Assembly (NCBI RefSeq): GCF_901709675.1
Contig: NC_051088.1
Location: 3,220,664-3,284,663, forward strand
Direction of reading: 5' to 3'
Length of the DNA: 64,000 nt
From: Syngnathus acus
Lineage: Eukaryota > Chordata > Actinopteri > Syngnathiformes > Syngnathidae
This document shows positions 24,923 through 40,300 of this stretch, piece by piece (the first letter of the stretch is position 1; each line of letters begins with the position of its first letter). The position numbers were made by a program, and so were the translations under genes. The notes beneath the pieces were generated by a model. That model had not been told where the DNA came from. It worked only from the letters and a program-made list of their open reading frames with translations, and searched no databases.

Positions 24923-25215
24923 CTTGACTTGTGGCGGCTCTGGAGAAGTGTGGGTGCAGCCAAACTATCCAAAATGAGACCCAGAGGATCTGTCTGGACT
25001 TGAGTGGGCAACAGAAGATGAGCGGAAAATGCCAGCGGTCTCAAGCGCAAAAGGAGAGAAGAGGGGATGTAACCGCTGCTCCTGCTCCAGCTCCAGCTTC
25101 GCCGTCTGCGCTTTGCTGGGAAGAATTACTTTGCTCCTTTCTGACTGCCAGCCCTCCCTGCTCCACTCACCAACTCACTCACTCACTAGAACAGAAATGG
25201 TCTATCATGTGAGAT
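24923..25215 (-). other. possible distant 5' untranslated exon of the CaMKV-like gene
   Basis: On the minus strand, a GC-richer, CpG-bearing block of about 290 bp stands out from its AT-rich surroundings and ends in a strong donor, AAG followed by gtgagaac, at 24923. The CaMKV-like gene needs an upstream non-coding exon, because an acceptor lies 12 nt before its ATG, and no better candidate was seen. The link across 23.6 kb is inference only. Confidence 0.25.
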
Positions 25216-26983
25216 CTGGTTGAAGCGCAACACGCCCAAATGTGTACTACCTCCCTGTCTAAAACTTACACAGCCAAACAAATAGTCTCTCTGTGTAGGC
25301 ACATCAGAGGAGTTAGGATTAAACTGTGGGATTATGCCTGAAAGGTTCATCATTTCATCTCATGCGCTGTTGGACAATGACATCAGCGTTTGGCAGATGA
25401 GCGCCGCTATTGTGTGGCCAAAGATGGAGAGGGGGGAGGCAATGAATGACTTTCCATCATTGATCCTTGTGAATGTAAAGCATCATGCGGGAACCCTGGT
25501 GACCTGCCGTTTGTTAGGTGGGGTCACGGGGGTCATGGGTGAGCTATTTGGCACGTGATGTGTGATGCGTGCGGGGGCATAAACAGAGCCAAGGCGGTGT
25601 GCCTGCTGACAGATGGCTACTGTAATGATGCAGGAACTAACGCCTGGGTTCAAGCAAATGTATTCTTGGATTATGCAGAAAGTGGAGAGGCACTACTTGA
25701 TTTTATTTATATTTGGTAATGCTGTACCGCTCAATAATATTTTGTAAATGTTATGTTTATGATGGGATGTAAAGACGTTTGTTTGTCGAAATTGCTGGCA
25801 ACAAAGGTGAGTAGACCCCAGAGTGAAAATGTTAAAACTTGACTTGACGACTCATTTTGTCTGCTGGTGTCATGTGACTAGTCAGTATGTGTTACAAGGT
25901 CGCAGGTGTGAGTGGGCTGCAGGTTTGAAAAGTTGGTGTGTCGCTCTTACGGGCTCTCAATATTAGGGCTTGATTGATTAATCAGCCAGCTTGATTAAAT
26001 CGGTTGATTATTGACTTTGAAACATCGGCCAAAATAATCAATTATATAACAAAATCAGTGAAACATAAATTGAATCTAAATGTGATAAATATTACACGCA
26101 TTCAACTGCTGTTTTTTTAAGCAAAATATTTACAGTTAACGCTTGCTACAGAGACCAGGCCGGCTCGCCAATTGCAAAAATTAGCGTATAATTGACACCC
26201 ATTGAACTCCATTGGTGGGAAATTATTAACAAAATAACACATGCACATTACAATTTTTTTTCTGCCAAAATTGGCATCAACCTAAAAAAAAAAAATCCAT
26301 ATTATTTTATTCAATATGGCACCTCATCAAATAGAACTCTGCAAGAGTGTGAAAAAATAAATTGTTGCTCAACATAAAGGTGGCCTCGGCTGTAATTTAT
26401 TTTTCCAAACACTCAATTTAAAACAACGCGTTCTCCATCTAAAATTCAACATTTGACCTCACCAGGGACACAAATACCTCCAATTATATACACTGAGCTC
26501 TTGATATAAGAAGTAATAAGTCGCGCACACAAACGGTTTTCATTCCCACCGACGTTCACCTTGAGCTTGCAACGTTGCAACACCTTGCAGGCAACGTTCA
26601 TTTCCTGAAAAAAACCTTGTCTGTGAATGTGAGAGAACGATAGAGCGAAAAAACGGGTCGATTGAGAGAGCGAATGGGTCACAACTCGACAAATAATAGC
26701 CTCATCATTGAAGGTTCCTGGTGGTGATGCACCGATAGCGACCATGTGAGAACCATCAAGTCAGTGAATTTGAAATCACCGTCCTAACGAGGAACACTGT
26801 CGGGACTTGCTTTATCCTTAATACATGCAAAACAACTAACAGTACATGTCCCAGGTGGCATCTGCAAATGTTCTGCTCGGCTTTGACGTTTTTGGAACAT
26901 GTTTCAGAGCGCTTGTCATCATTAAGGGATGCTGGTGAGCGGCAGGCGGAGCCTATCTGAGTTGGCATCAGGAAAGAGCCAAC
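25216..26983. other. non-coding stretch, nothing recognised
   Basis: If 24923-25215 is a first exon, the first few hundred bases here would be its promoter. No TATA box or other firm signal is seen. Confidence 0.35.
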
Positions 26984-27365
26984 ATGAACCTAACGTGCAG
27001 ACTCAACACAGGAGGACCAGAGGTAAGGTTCAAACCCGGGATCCCTCGACTGTGTCTCAAACCAGACAACCACTACTTCACTATGCTGCCGACAGAAATG
27101 TACAAATCCATCCATCCATCCATCCATCCATCCATCCATCCATCCATTTTCTATACTGCATGTCCCCACGAGGGTCGCGGGCGTGCTGGGGCCTATCCCA
27201 GCAGTCATCGGGGAATAGTTGCTGAACCGGTTGCCAGCCGATTGCAGGGCACACAGAGACGAACAAACATTTGCACTCGCACTCACACCTAGGGGCAATT
27301 TGGAGTGCTCAATCGGCCTACCAAGCATGTTTTTGGGATGTGGGAGGAAACCGGAGAGCCCGGAG
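26984..27365 (-). mobile_element. broken SINE copy with (CATC)n tail
   Basis: The array 27105-27148 is the tail. The SINE body (27149-27365) stops abruptly after gagcccggagaaat and lacks the tRNA-like head. A head-like segment in the same orientation lies on the other side of the tail at about 26990-27065 (aaacccgggatccctcgac). Either two truncated copies meet here or one copy was rearranged. Confidence 0.65.
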
Positions 27366-28331
27366 AAATTATTGTGAGCCACTATTACGTGCACAACATT
27401 TTAAGAAATTTAAAGAAAAATTGTACCTGATGTTTAAAAACAAATTTATTTATGGTTAAATGTTGTTATATATATAAAGATGAAATACAATCAAACCTCG
27501 CACTTAGGCATGATTCTTTTGGAAACCCACTCAGACAGTTTTACAAAATACAAATTAGTAGCTATCATAATTTCCTAAAAGTCCCTTCACTCTCTTTTTC
27601 CTCCTCGAAAAATGGCTTAGTTATTTCAGTAGTCTTTAATTTGCTTTTAAATTACAGTATTTTTGTTTATAAATACCTTTAAATGTTATAATTTTAATTA
27701 TGTGGAGCACATTTGTGCTGTATAAATAAAGATGCCCTGCCTTAACTGTATCTATACATTTTTTAGCAAATAAAAAAAAAGTAAAAACATTTTCCTTAGG
27801 CGTGTATAAGTGAGTGTAGATAGGACATTAAGGAAGGATGGAAATTTACTCCTATTATAGCCCTTCCTCACAGCAGCGTGATAAAGGTGGACAGTGTGGA
27901 CTATATTATCTTTAAAGCGCGTCCACACAGTACGTGTCGCAGAGCGAGTGCCAGCAAGACTCGTAAAAGGCAAACAGAGGTGTGAGAGAGCCATTATGTT
28001 TTGTAGTGAATGGCTGTATTCTTAATGAGAAGCACCTCTGTGGGTGCTGTGAAACCAGACTGAAAAACACACTTATCATTAAAACGCCTGTGCTACTGGG
28101 GGGGGGGGGGGGGGGGTAGAGGGGAGAAGAAATAAAAATCCGGAAATAATGTGGTCAACTAAATTGTGCCATTAAAGAGGAAGCAAAAGCACAGCTGTAT
28201 GGATAAAAGTGAACTGCATCATTGGTTTCAAGGACTCAGAGCAAACATGTCTTTATGCCAAATGTGTCACTCGAAGCTGCCAAGCAGGGTTCAAGTCCAA
28301 AAGCCATTGAAAGAGGACTAAGAATTTAGGC
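27366..28331. other. non-coding stretch with a 19-nt G run
   Basis: A run of 19 G lies at 28098-28116. No gene is recognised. Confidence 0.5.
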
Positions 28332-28449
28332 CTCACTCACTCACTCACTCACTCACTCACTCACTCACTCACTCACTCACTCACTCACTCACTCACTCAC
28401 TCACTCACTCACTCACTCACTCACTCACTCACTCACTCACTCACTCACT
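28332..28449. repeat. (TCAC)n microsatellite, about 118 bp
   Basis: An uninterrupted tetranucleotide array, flanked 215 bp to the left by a 19-nt G run and 107 bp to the right by a 17-nt C run (28557-28573). Confidence 0.97.
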
Positions 28450-28573
28450 TTGTCCCTGCGGGCTTTGAATTTAAATAGAATCCTAAACAGGATGCAGCAT
28501 GTTTCTTATTTTGGCATAAAGCACTTGATCAAGGCATACGCACGCACACACCGACACCCCCCCCCCCCCCCCC

Positions 28574-31500
28574 ACACACACCCCCTTTGGTGTTTTTACT
28601 GGACAGTGTCCCACTTCCGTTCTCCTTTCATCTTGCCAGCCCTCTTCTCCCCTTCTGTCCCCCACCAGCATCCTTCATTGGTTCACTGCTCCTGCACTCT
28701 GCTTTTCCTATTTTCCTGCTTTCACAAAATGTTTAAGTTGGCCTCCACACTCATGTTTCTTGGTCTGCCCTCGTGTCCTGCCACAGTGTGGCCAGCGTTG
28801 CCCCACACTGATGGTTTTCTTACTGATGGTTAATCAAAATCACTTGAGTTTCCTCAAAAAACACGTCTAATAATTTTTCTTCCCGACAACTTGCGTGCAC
28901 CCGCGCCTGTATTGAGAGATAAATAATAGGCGATATTGAATGCTTTGTCTGCCATGCTTAATGTAGCATAGGAGAGTTGGCCTTAATTGGCAAAGCTATA
29001 TTTGAGTTGTAATGTAGGGCGACCAATGCCTCCATGACTTCAGTGCTGGTTTGGGACACATAAGAATATCTTTGAAATAAAATCACACAAAAGGTGGAAA
29101 CAATCATGACTTTAGAATCTGTTAGTTGAAGTTTGTAACTACCACGACTGTCACAAGATGCTCGGCTAGACATCCTTTATCTTTAAGCAATGCTATTAAT
29201 TACATTTATAAATGCGGAAAGAAGACTTTCGGTGCTGACAGCGTCTATTTGTTTTCCTGTCTGATCAGAGATATCTCCCTCCATCTGTATGCAGTCACAT
29301 CTTTTCCAGACAAGGTCCTCAATTACAAAGCACCTATAACCTTTCTTTTTTTCCTTTTCCGTATTTTCCCCCGCTTGGCACATCTTTCATCAGTTGCAGA
29401 TGAATTGAACAAATGAATTATGTTTGAATTTACAGTCGTGACGAAATAAGGCAACGACTTGCAGGTTTTCTGTTCTCAATTAAGTGGACGAAAGCATCTG
29501 AAATTTGGGGGCCATGTTTTTTATGTCATATGACCTTATCATGCAACGTAGCTGATTCTCAATGGTTGAATTCATTTGAATAGCAGATGAAGCCACTAGC
29601 TGTGTCCCAACTGAACTTTTGATGGAGCCACGCGTTATAGAGACGTGCAGCGAGAATGCCGCATTTGTGGAGGAGCCATTGAATTGGCATAACCTTGCCG
29701 CAATATTGTGACATAGTACTCAACCGTCAGTATACTCTTAGAATGATGGAAGTGGCGTGCTTTCACCTTGCAGGTAATTGCTGGCATCTGAGCCACATGG
29801 ATCCACGTAGTATTAGCTTTCTGCAAAATCTATTGCCAAAAGAACGGCACACTCTCTGAAATTATTTAAAAAATACATATTTATATGTTTCACCAACCAG
29901 CTGGATTAATTATTTGTGCAATAGAGAAACATATACTAATAGAGAATTTAAATCATTTATGAATCTAAAATGACACACACAAACGCTTGCACAAATAAAT
30001 GTGTTTCATTTTTATTTTGTACAGTTATGAATCATCTCCAAAAATAATTCCTAGGTATGAAGCAATTGAATACAATGAAAACTATAAGCTTTGAAACGAC
30101 ATGTAAGTAAAATGCTTTGTAATTTCATTTAAGATCATTATATTTGAAAAATAATGTCAATATAAACTAAGAATACAGCTTTTACGGCAAAAACTGTCGA
30201 CTGGTAAACGTTCTCCCCCAACTTGGCTTCTTGATTTGGAGCACCTGTGGAGACCTTGAGTGTTCGTGTGAAGGAGGTGGATGATGTACACAGCCCAAAA
30301 TTAGGTAAAAATGGTAATAAAAAATCTTTTGCATAGAAACTTAAATTAAATGTGAGCAGGATGGCGGGAGGAATGGTGTGCGATGGTCTCCAGATTCCTG
30401 AGGTTATTAATAAGACTCCCTTCAAGGACTGCGGCAATGATTTGGGTCAAACTATTTCCTCTGACTTTCTCATGAGAAGTCTCTCCCCGATAAAAAGACC
30501 CCCAAAAATCTCGGTGTGCTCAGCTCCGGTACAAAACTCAGGAATACATTTCTTTCCTTTTTAACTGGATTTTTCTTTCTAATAAGATGTACTTTTTTTT
30601 TTTAACTTTTGCACTTTTCTTTTTCAATGTCTCATTTATGCCACTATATATCTACCAGAGCCTTCTGGTTTTGCGTTTAAAAGCAATATACAAGTAATGC
30701 AATTCAGCTTGGATGCGCTCATCGAAAAGGAAAATAAAATATACCCATTAGGCATTATGTTTGATAGTACGCCAGGTGGCCATTCTCATCTACCACCTGT
30801 TCTTTTGAGTCTCGGCATCATGTTTATGCCATGCATTTAGTTTCAGGGGCTGTTTGGATAATATTGTTTCGGTTACAGCCACCGGAAAAACTGTTGGACT
30901 CAACGTCACTCAAATGCACTCGAGATTGTCCTTTGCTGCCTTCTGGTGGTTCAAATTGGCGAGCCGCTATGCATTTCTGTTCAGCTACACAATTTTCTAG
31001 GTGAATTCACCATTCATCTGCATGTCTCACCATGTTCAACATTTTAAAACAAAATATTAATTTCCCTATATACATGAACATTCTCGCTGAATGTCTACTT
31101 AATCCCAGTGGGGTGCACAACAACAACCTAACTTTCTGTCACAAGTTTCACACACGAGGGTTAACACAGTTTCTTTAGCACTCAACCGATAGCCATACAC
31201 TCAAATACAACATCATAAACAGAGGTATTTGCACTTTGTATACCATTTACTGACCTGTATGAACAGGTGGAAAGGAGAAAGAGATGGGAAGATGGGCACT
31301 GAATTTTCCCCAGATTGTGTCTGAGGAACTAATGTGATCTCTACCGCAGGGGTGTCACAAACGTATGGGCAAATATATATTTATATGACTGGTAAACAGT
31401 AAGCTGATAAAATCTCTGTTATGGGGTCAAAGAGCTTGTGTGCCGTAAAGATTTAATGTGCTCACAGTAATCTTTTATTGTAGAATCAATTTATAACTAT

Positions 31501-31755
31501 TGAAAAACCTAGTTGGTAGGTAATGAGCTAAGCTACATATGAAATGGTTTGCTGCGCTGAAGCTGCTCACCACAGAAATCTAGCAAAATAAGTTAATTGC
31601 TCAACTACATCAAAGTATTAATATGGAACCAATTTTTGAAATAGTACTTTTTGGGTATAAATGAACAACCAGAATCATAACTGAATTGGATGCAGAGACT
31701 CTTTGTATCCTTTCCCAGACATGAAATGTCTTTTCAATATTGCATCATGTTGGCC
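28574..31755. other. non-coding stretch, nothing recognised
   Basis: No exon or repeat family is identified. The sequence is AT-rich with short homopolymers. Confidence 0.4.
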
Positions 31756-31888
<133 letters not shown>

Positions 31889-32153
31889 ACCTACGGGTCA
31901 TCTAACACTTGTTACGGGCCTGCTATTCACTAATGACTGCTTTCACTTCTTAGAATAGAACTGTTGACATTTTATTATTGCTGTAAAATAGAAGACTCTG
32001 ATTTAGAAAGTATTTCCAGCTGACAACCTTTCTGATTGTGGTTTGCTTTTGGCAGGCCAGTGAGGACCCAGGCTCCATTTCTTGGCTAGCATAGCAGGGG
32101 GCGTGAGTGATGAGAGTGGAATTCATCCCTGGAAGGGTCGTGTTAAACTTGTC

Positions 32154-32161
32154 TATATATA
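32154..32161 (+). promoter_or_regulatory. candidate TATA box of the mitochondrial glutamate carrier gene
   Basis: A TATATATA octamer lies 106 bp upstream of the ATG. With the usual spacing, transcription would start near 32185-32190, leaving a leader of about 80 nt. This is suggested by position and motif only. Confidence 0.4.
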
Positions 32162-32266
32162 CAAGGCAGAGCCACTCTTTGCTCTTGCCTTGCGCGGAGC
32201 CTTACTGAGACGCTTAGCTGCTCATCTTACGCCGTTGAGCTTTTGCACACACAACAACCCAAAATC

Positions 32267-34805
<2,539 letters not shown>

Positions 34806-35510
34806 ACAGGTTTCGGGGATCCTGTTAATAATGGGGAACGAGGTTACGAGACGTTTTTGCCCAAATGGCGCATGACTCCGCCTTCATTTTCATGAGCCAA
34901 CCCCAGTGCATTCACATAGTAATGAAAATTAGGATTTATACAACTGTAAATATATCTTGTAGATTTGATATTTTCTCAAAATTGAAGGAGAAAATGTAAC
35001 AAATTTTGAAAAAAAAACTCAAATTGAGGGACTAAAAGATTTTGCAACCACCATGTCGTTATGTTCCGATTCATTTTAGAATTACACATGTAAATACAGG
35101 AAAAATAAATTCTGATTCACTCTGGACTCACGGTGTTTTGTTTCGCACGAGTCAAACATTGAGATGCAAAGTGTCGCCTTACCTCAAAGTGCACGCAGCA
35201 CTCGCGTGGGCACATTTGTGGCTGTAGAAAGCGCTCATGCTGCAATGTTGGAGTAACTCTAGCCTGGGTGAGGCCTCTGCAAGATCACTCACATAAGTCA
35301 AGTGTTCAGCTGTCTTTACTACTCTGCTTAGTACAGTACCTTTTTCAACTAAGGGGTGAGATCCAATACCGTCATTTAGGAAATTAGTCCGACTGTGGAA
35401 ATCACAAACTTCCCCGACTCGAAGCAAGAATCAAAATGCACAAGACAAACAATAATAATAAAAATACATTACAGTTTAAAAATAACATGAAGGAAACAGG
35501 TTCAAAACGC
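34806..35510 (+). other. 3' untranslated region of the carrier gene and convergent intergenic spacer
   Basis: The carrier's 3' UTR probably ends soon after the AATAAA at 35104-35109, about 300 nt past the stop. The remainder up to 35510 separates it from the predicted end of the TSPAN2 transcript. No gene is seen. Confidence 0.5.
35104..35109 (+). terminator. predicted poly(A) signal of the carrier gene
   Basis: An AATAAA hexamer 299 nt after the stop codon, the first good match downstream. Confidence 0.5.
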
Positions 35511-35516
35511 TTTATT
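35511..35516 (-). terminator. predicted poly(A) signal of TSPAN2
   Basis: AATAAA on the minus strand, about 1.36 kb past the TSPAN2 stop. Other, closer AT-rich sites could also serve, so the 3' UTR length is uncertain. Confidence 0.35.
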
Positions 35517-36873
35517 TAACTTCAAACTACTGTGTTGACCTGAGAAGCCCAAAATGGTACCAAAATAAATAAACACAAACTACAAGACAGCTTGACGTGT
35601 GCAATTTTTTTTTTTGTTTAACCTTCAATCATCACAGCTCATGGTTGTGTTGCTATTAACTAAAAATTAATGTTCAGGTATGTCCAACATTGCTCAATTA
35701 CTTCTATAATCAAAAAAAGACATTTAGGGCTAGGAAACACAGTTGAATGACACAACTAAAACAACAATAATAAAAAAAAAAGTTGAATGACTATGTGCTA
35801 CTTGTTGAAAACATGTCCTAATTAAATGCAGTCCAACGTCACAATCGTGCGTGCTGTACATCTAGCCGCTACATCCGGACAGCACATTGTCGCTAAAACA
35901 GCTTGTCACTGAGAAAAGGCACATTGAAAGGCTGGTTTTCGGCCATGTGGATTAGTTCTTGACGGAAATGCTGACTGTACAACAACTATTACAAAACGTT
36001 ATCTACACACAGTGCGATTGAATTAGCCAAAAAAATGTACAGCTACAACCCCCGTCCCCCTCTCCTGGTGGATATTTACATAATGGAGCGCAAAGTGGCA
36101 GAAGAAGAAGAACCAACAATGACAAAGTTTGAAAAGCACAAAGGGAGAGCAAATGAATCGGCAAATCTGCTGATAGTCTTCAAAGAGTGGATTTCTCAAC
36201 CGTGATGCTAAGAAAAAAGAAACAGGTGTGTTTATGTGTTTTTGTTTAGCCTGGTCACAGGTTTTTTGGACTTGCATGAAGGTCCAGATTTACAGATGAT
36301 AAAATAAAGGGGTGGCAATAAAAAGATATTTATGGCACTGGGTTATATCCAACTAAATGACTTCAGTGTGAAAGTGTTGATTTTTTTTTTTTTTAGTTCC
36401 CACAAATTCTAAAATTGCACTGCAGGCAATGCTTGGTCTCTATTTCAAAATAACAAAAATAAAATACGATGTTAAAATAAAAAATAGAAATAGAAAATAA
36501 AAAGGAATTAATGATAAAACAAAATCATACCGTAACCTAAACAAAAATACCTAAAATTAACATCAAACATTGAGCTGGATATGAAATAACCTACCATGTA
36601 TCCCTCATAGCAAATTGTCTTCAGTTTTGCATTACCGTGACTCAAACAGGTATTTTACGTCAATGTCTGTGAAAGTATGTCGGTTTAAATTTGTTTGCGG
36701 TTGACCATCTGAAAGCTAAGAAGGGGCATCCCATGTTATGACGTTGTGAAATAAAAGACTACAAAAATAAAAGGGAGATCCATTGAGAGCAGCTGGGAAC
36801 TTGTACTGATCCCCGGATCGCTCGGCAGATGACGGATGCGTAATGAGGTTTGAATAAGGACTGCCGGGCTCGT
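35517..36873 (-). other. probable TSPAN2 3' untranslated region
   Basis: It lies directly downstream of the TSPAN2 stop on the minus strand. It is AT-rich without coding signal. The assignment rests on position and the poly(A) hexamer at its far end. Confidence 0.4.
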
Positions 36874-37285
36874 TCATATGACCTCCCGACTGTTACGTAC
36901 TGCGCAGCAGAGTACCATGCTGAAGATCATCCCGATGATCTGATTGAGAAAAAGGCAGCTTTTTTAAAAAGAACATCAAATGGCACACATCACATGACTT
37001 TTGTCAACTCACCATGACGCCAGCGATGCCGATGCCAACGTACCCAATGATGTAGAGTTTACTGTTGAAGAAATCCTTGATAGCTGTCTCGCAGTCCTGC
37101 ATAATCTACATGATGTCATGTGCATAGGAAGTAAGAAAATATCGCTCAGTTCAGTATAAAAGAAAAAGAACAGAAGCTTACCTTTGTTTGCGGTTCTTGA
37201 GCTGGGCAGTTGTCAGCTAGCGTGCCACAACAATTCAGCTAAAAACGCAATGCAAAATGTTTACAATCATGCAGTACTATTTTCA

Positions 37286-37323
<38 letters not shown>

Positions 37324-40300
37324 GAAACAAAATACTCATTGCTAATTCAAGCACATTTATCACTATTAGCAAGTGCTTCAGAAAAATTAAATAAATTTAA
37401 CTACCTATATATTGATTGATTGATTGATATATCTTTATTTTGAACATATTTAAAACATGAAAATAGGGAAAAAAATTAATAAAACAAATAACACTTTAAT
37501 GTGCCATATCTAAGTCCATGAAACAAACCAACAAACAATAAACCAACAAACTGAAAAAACAACAACATAGAATGCTCGAAAAGGAGTAGAAGGAAGCATA
37601 GCTTTTTATATGAAAAACGTTTTGTGTGGATATTGACAGACAAACATTATTTTAGTCTCCCCCAACTTACTACTTTCTGGTACGAGATCATCAATGTGCT
37701 GTTGTTATTTTCATTGAAGGTTGTGGCATAGAAATTTTGAACGTCTTTGATTATCTAAAAGTGAGAAAAACATGTTAACAGGCACACATACTACAAAAAG
37801 AGTATGACATAACCAAGCTATTATGCTTTTTATGTACCTTGTCTTTGTTTAAGAATCCAAACACGCCTGCTGCCACCTCAGCGCCAAAGATGATCAATAA
37901 ACAGGCAAAGAACTGGAAGAGATCCACACAGAAGAGCAATAATTAAAAAACTATACTGTATATCTGTTGATACAAAAACAGAGGTTCTGTATGGACTCAC
38001 TGAACCCAGTAGACATTGAGATTCCCGAACAGCTCCACAGCAGCCAAAGAAACCCACTAACATCACCAGACTGCCAGCTCCTATCAGGATATATACACCT
38101 GCAAGAAGAGGGAAATTTTTCTTTAACTCTATATCACTCAAGTCACTCTGAAATTGTGTGAGGAATTACTAATGATCAGTCCCAAAAAAAAAAAAAAAAA
38201 AAAGCGAAGCTTCATGGGCCAAATAGGGAAAACTGTGGGGGACGGGTGATCATGTTTTAGCCATAGATTGCTTTTCGTCTTCGTTTTACTGGATTTTTTT
38301 GTTTTTGCATTAAGTGTGGGGGACAGATCGTGTTTGTAATGAAACTGCGGGGATAATTCTCCCCCATGCCCAGCGCTATCTGCGCCTATGAGGAAAACAT
38401 GTGAATGCCTTTATTTTCTGTTGTTTCGTCTATATCTGTTTTTCACCAACATGGGGTAGCATAAATAAGACTAATGGATGAAATCGTCAAGACCTTCCTT
38501 GCGCCATCACATATTGAGAATGTAACGAACAAAAGGCAAGAGTGACGATTATCCAAAATTTCTGATTTGATATGCAAGTAAGCAGAGTGAAATCCAATAA
38601 ATGCCTCACAGAAAAATTCATTTGGGGAATCGTCAAGTGAGATGACGACACCCATATATCCCATTAAAGGTACTCGTTTGGAAAAGTACATTGCGGGTCT
38701 GCAGGGACGAAGCAAGCTGACGATGGTTTGGTTCTCTTGTGTTGCTAGGCTACACCCCAGTATGCCCCCAGGTGATGTGGGCTCAGGTGTCAAGGAAAGA
38801 ACTTTACACAAGCACAATAACCCAGTTGAATGCAGTGTTGTTCTTCGTTGCAACTGGGAGACTGAAGTTATTTTTTGTGTCCATTTGAAACCGTTTGGAA
38901 CACTTACAAGACTGTCTGACCTGAACTATGTGGAAAACATGAACAATTATTAAATATTAAATTGTATTATTATATAGCATATTTATTTATTTATTTATTT
39001 GTTCATTTATACCTCCGGTTATGAGGTGTTTGTGATCATATGTGGGCCTCCAATAGCAAAAAAAAAATTCCGTTGGTCACATGATACACAAGTGGCTTTG
39101 GACTCTCTGTGCGCTCTTGTGCCGTCCTTGTTTATAGAGTCAGTGATCTGTTTAAATAAATGCTATTGTCACTTCTGTGGGCGTAACTGGCTTGTCCAAG
39201 CTGAACATCTCTCTTCCATAGCCCTGACCACACTTGTCACATCTGCTTTAACAGCTCACTCTGCGGTTTGCTGTTTTGAAACGATCTGCTCTGAAGGCCA
39301 GACAAGTCGCGCTCGGCGAAAGCAAAATCACCCGAATGTGGGGATGATTCAGACTGCGATTGTTGAGACTACTTCGCCTTAGACGCTGCAGTCACGAATT
39401 TATAAGCTAAAAACTGATGATGAATGTCTGAGAGATTAAATATAATACACACACGTTTCCTGAAATACATTATTGGCTACAAAAAGGTTATTTCTAAATG
39501 CTCCTCTTTGCCAGCGAGTTATGTCATTTGACATTATCGTTGCCATCATTTAGCATGCTTCCCTTACTAACTACAGGAGACTACAGGGGAAAAATCAGGA
39601 GGTCTCATGTGAATGTTTTTCCGTTGTACCCAAGATTAGAGCACATGTGGCTTTTGTGTGTGTGGTCACTGAGCGTTTGACCACAAGACGGTGGTAGGAA
39701 TATCCCGAGTGATCTCGGCCTTTAGCCGAGAATAGCACGGAAACATGTCAATGGCAACAATTTAAGCCCCTTTCCAGACGGAGAATAAGGAAAAAGCCAC
39801 GTGGCTTCTTTTTGTCACCAGTATTAAGGCTGAACAGGAATGTGACAGCAAAGTAGCAACTCTTGCTCCATTCTCAGGACTGATTAATTAAATAAAATGG
39901 ATTAATGACATTTATCATTTTGAGTTACACTCCTGGTTATGGAATGAATTCAACTCGTATCTCAAGGCGCCACTGCAATCATAACAATTAATTAGTTTGG
40001 CTTTTGGGTCACCCAGCCAGACATTAGACGTGAGCGACATGGAAAGTAAAGCTACTTACCAATGAAGTATGTGTCTGGAGCCTTATCGCCGTTGAGCAGG
40101 GACACAGTTTCCGGGTCAAAACGTAACCACAGCCCCACTGCCAGAACAAAGGAGCCCATCAGCTGTGGGTGGATGTAGCAGAAAGATTAGGATCACATTA
40201 AATGCAATTCCAACTATAAAGTACAAATACACTCAGTAGAGGCAGACAAACATGCTGTATGGCCAAACCATATTTATTCTTTTATCAGGAATGATTCTTA

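Noticed and set aside
28332-28449. A CRISPR-like regular repeat
   Set aside because: It is a plain TCAC microsatellite without spacers, in an animal genome.
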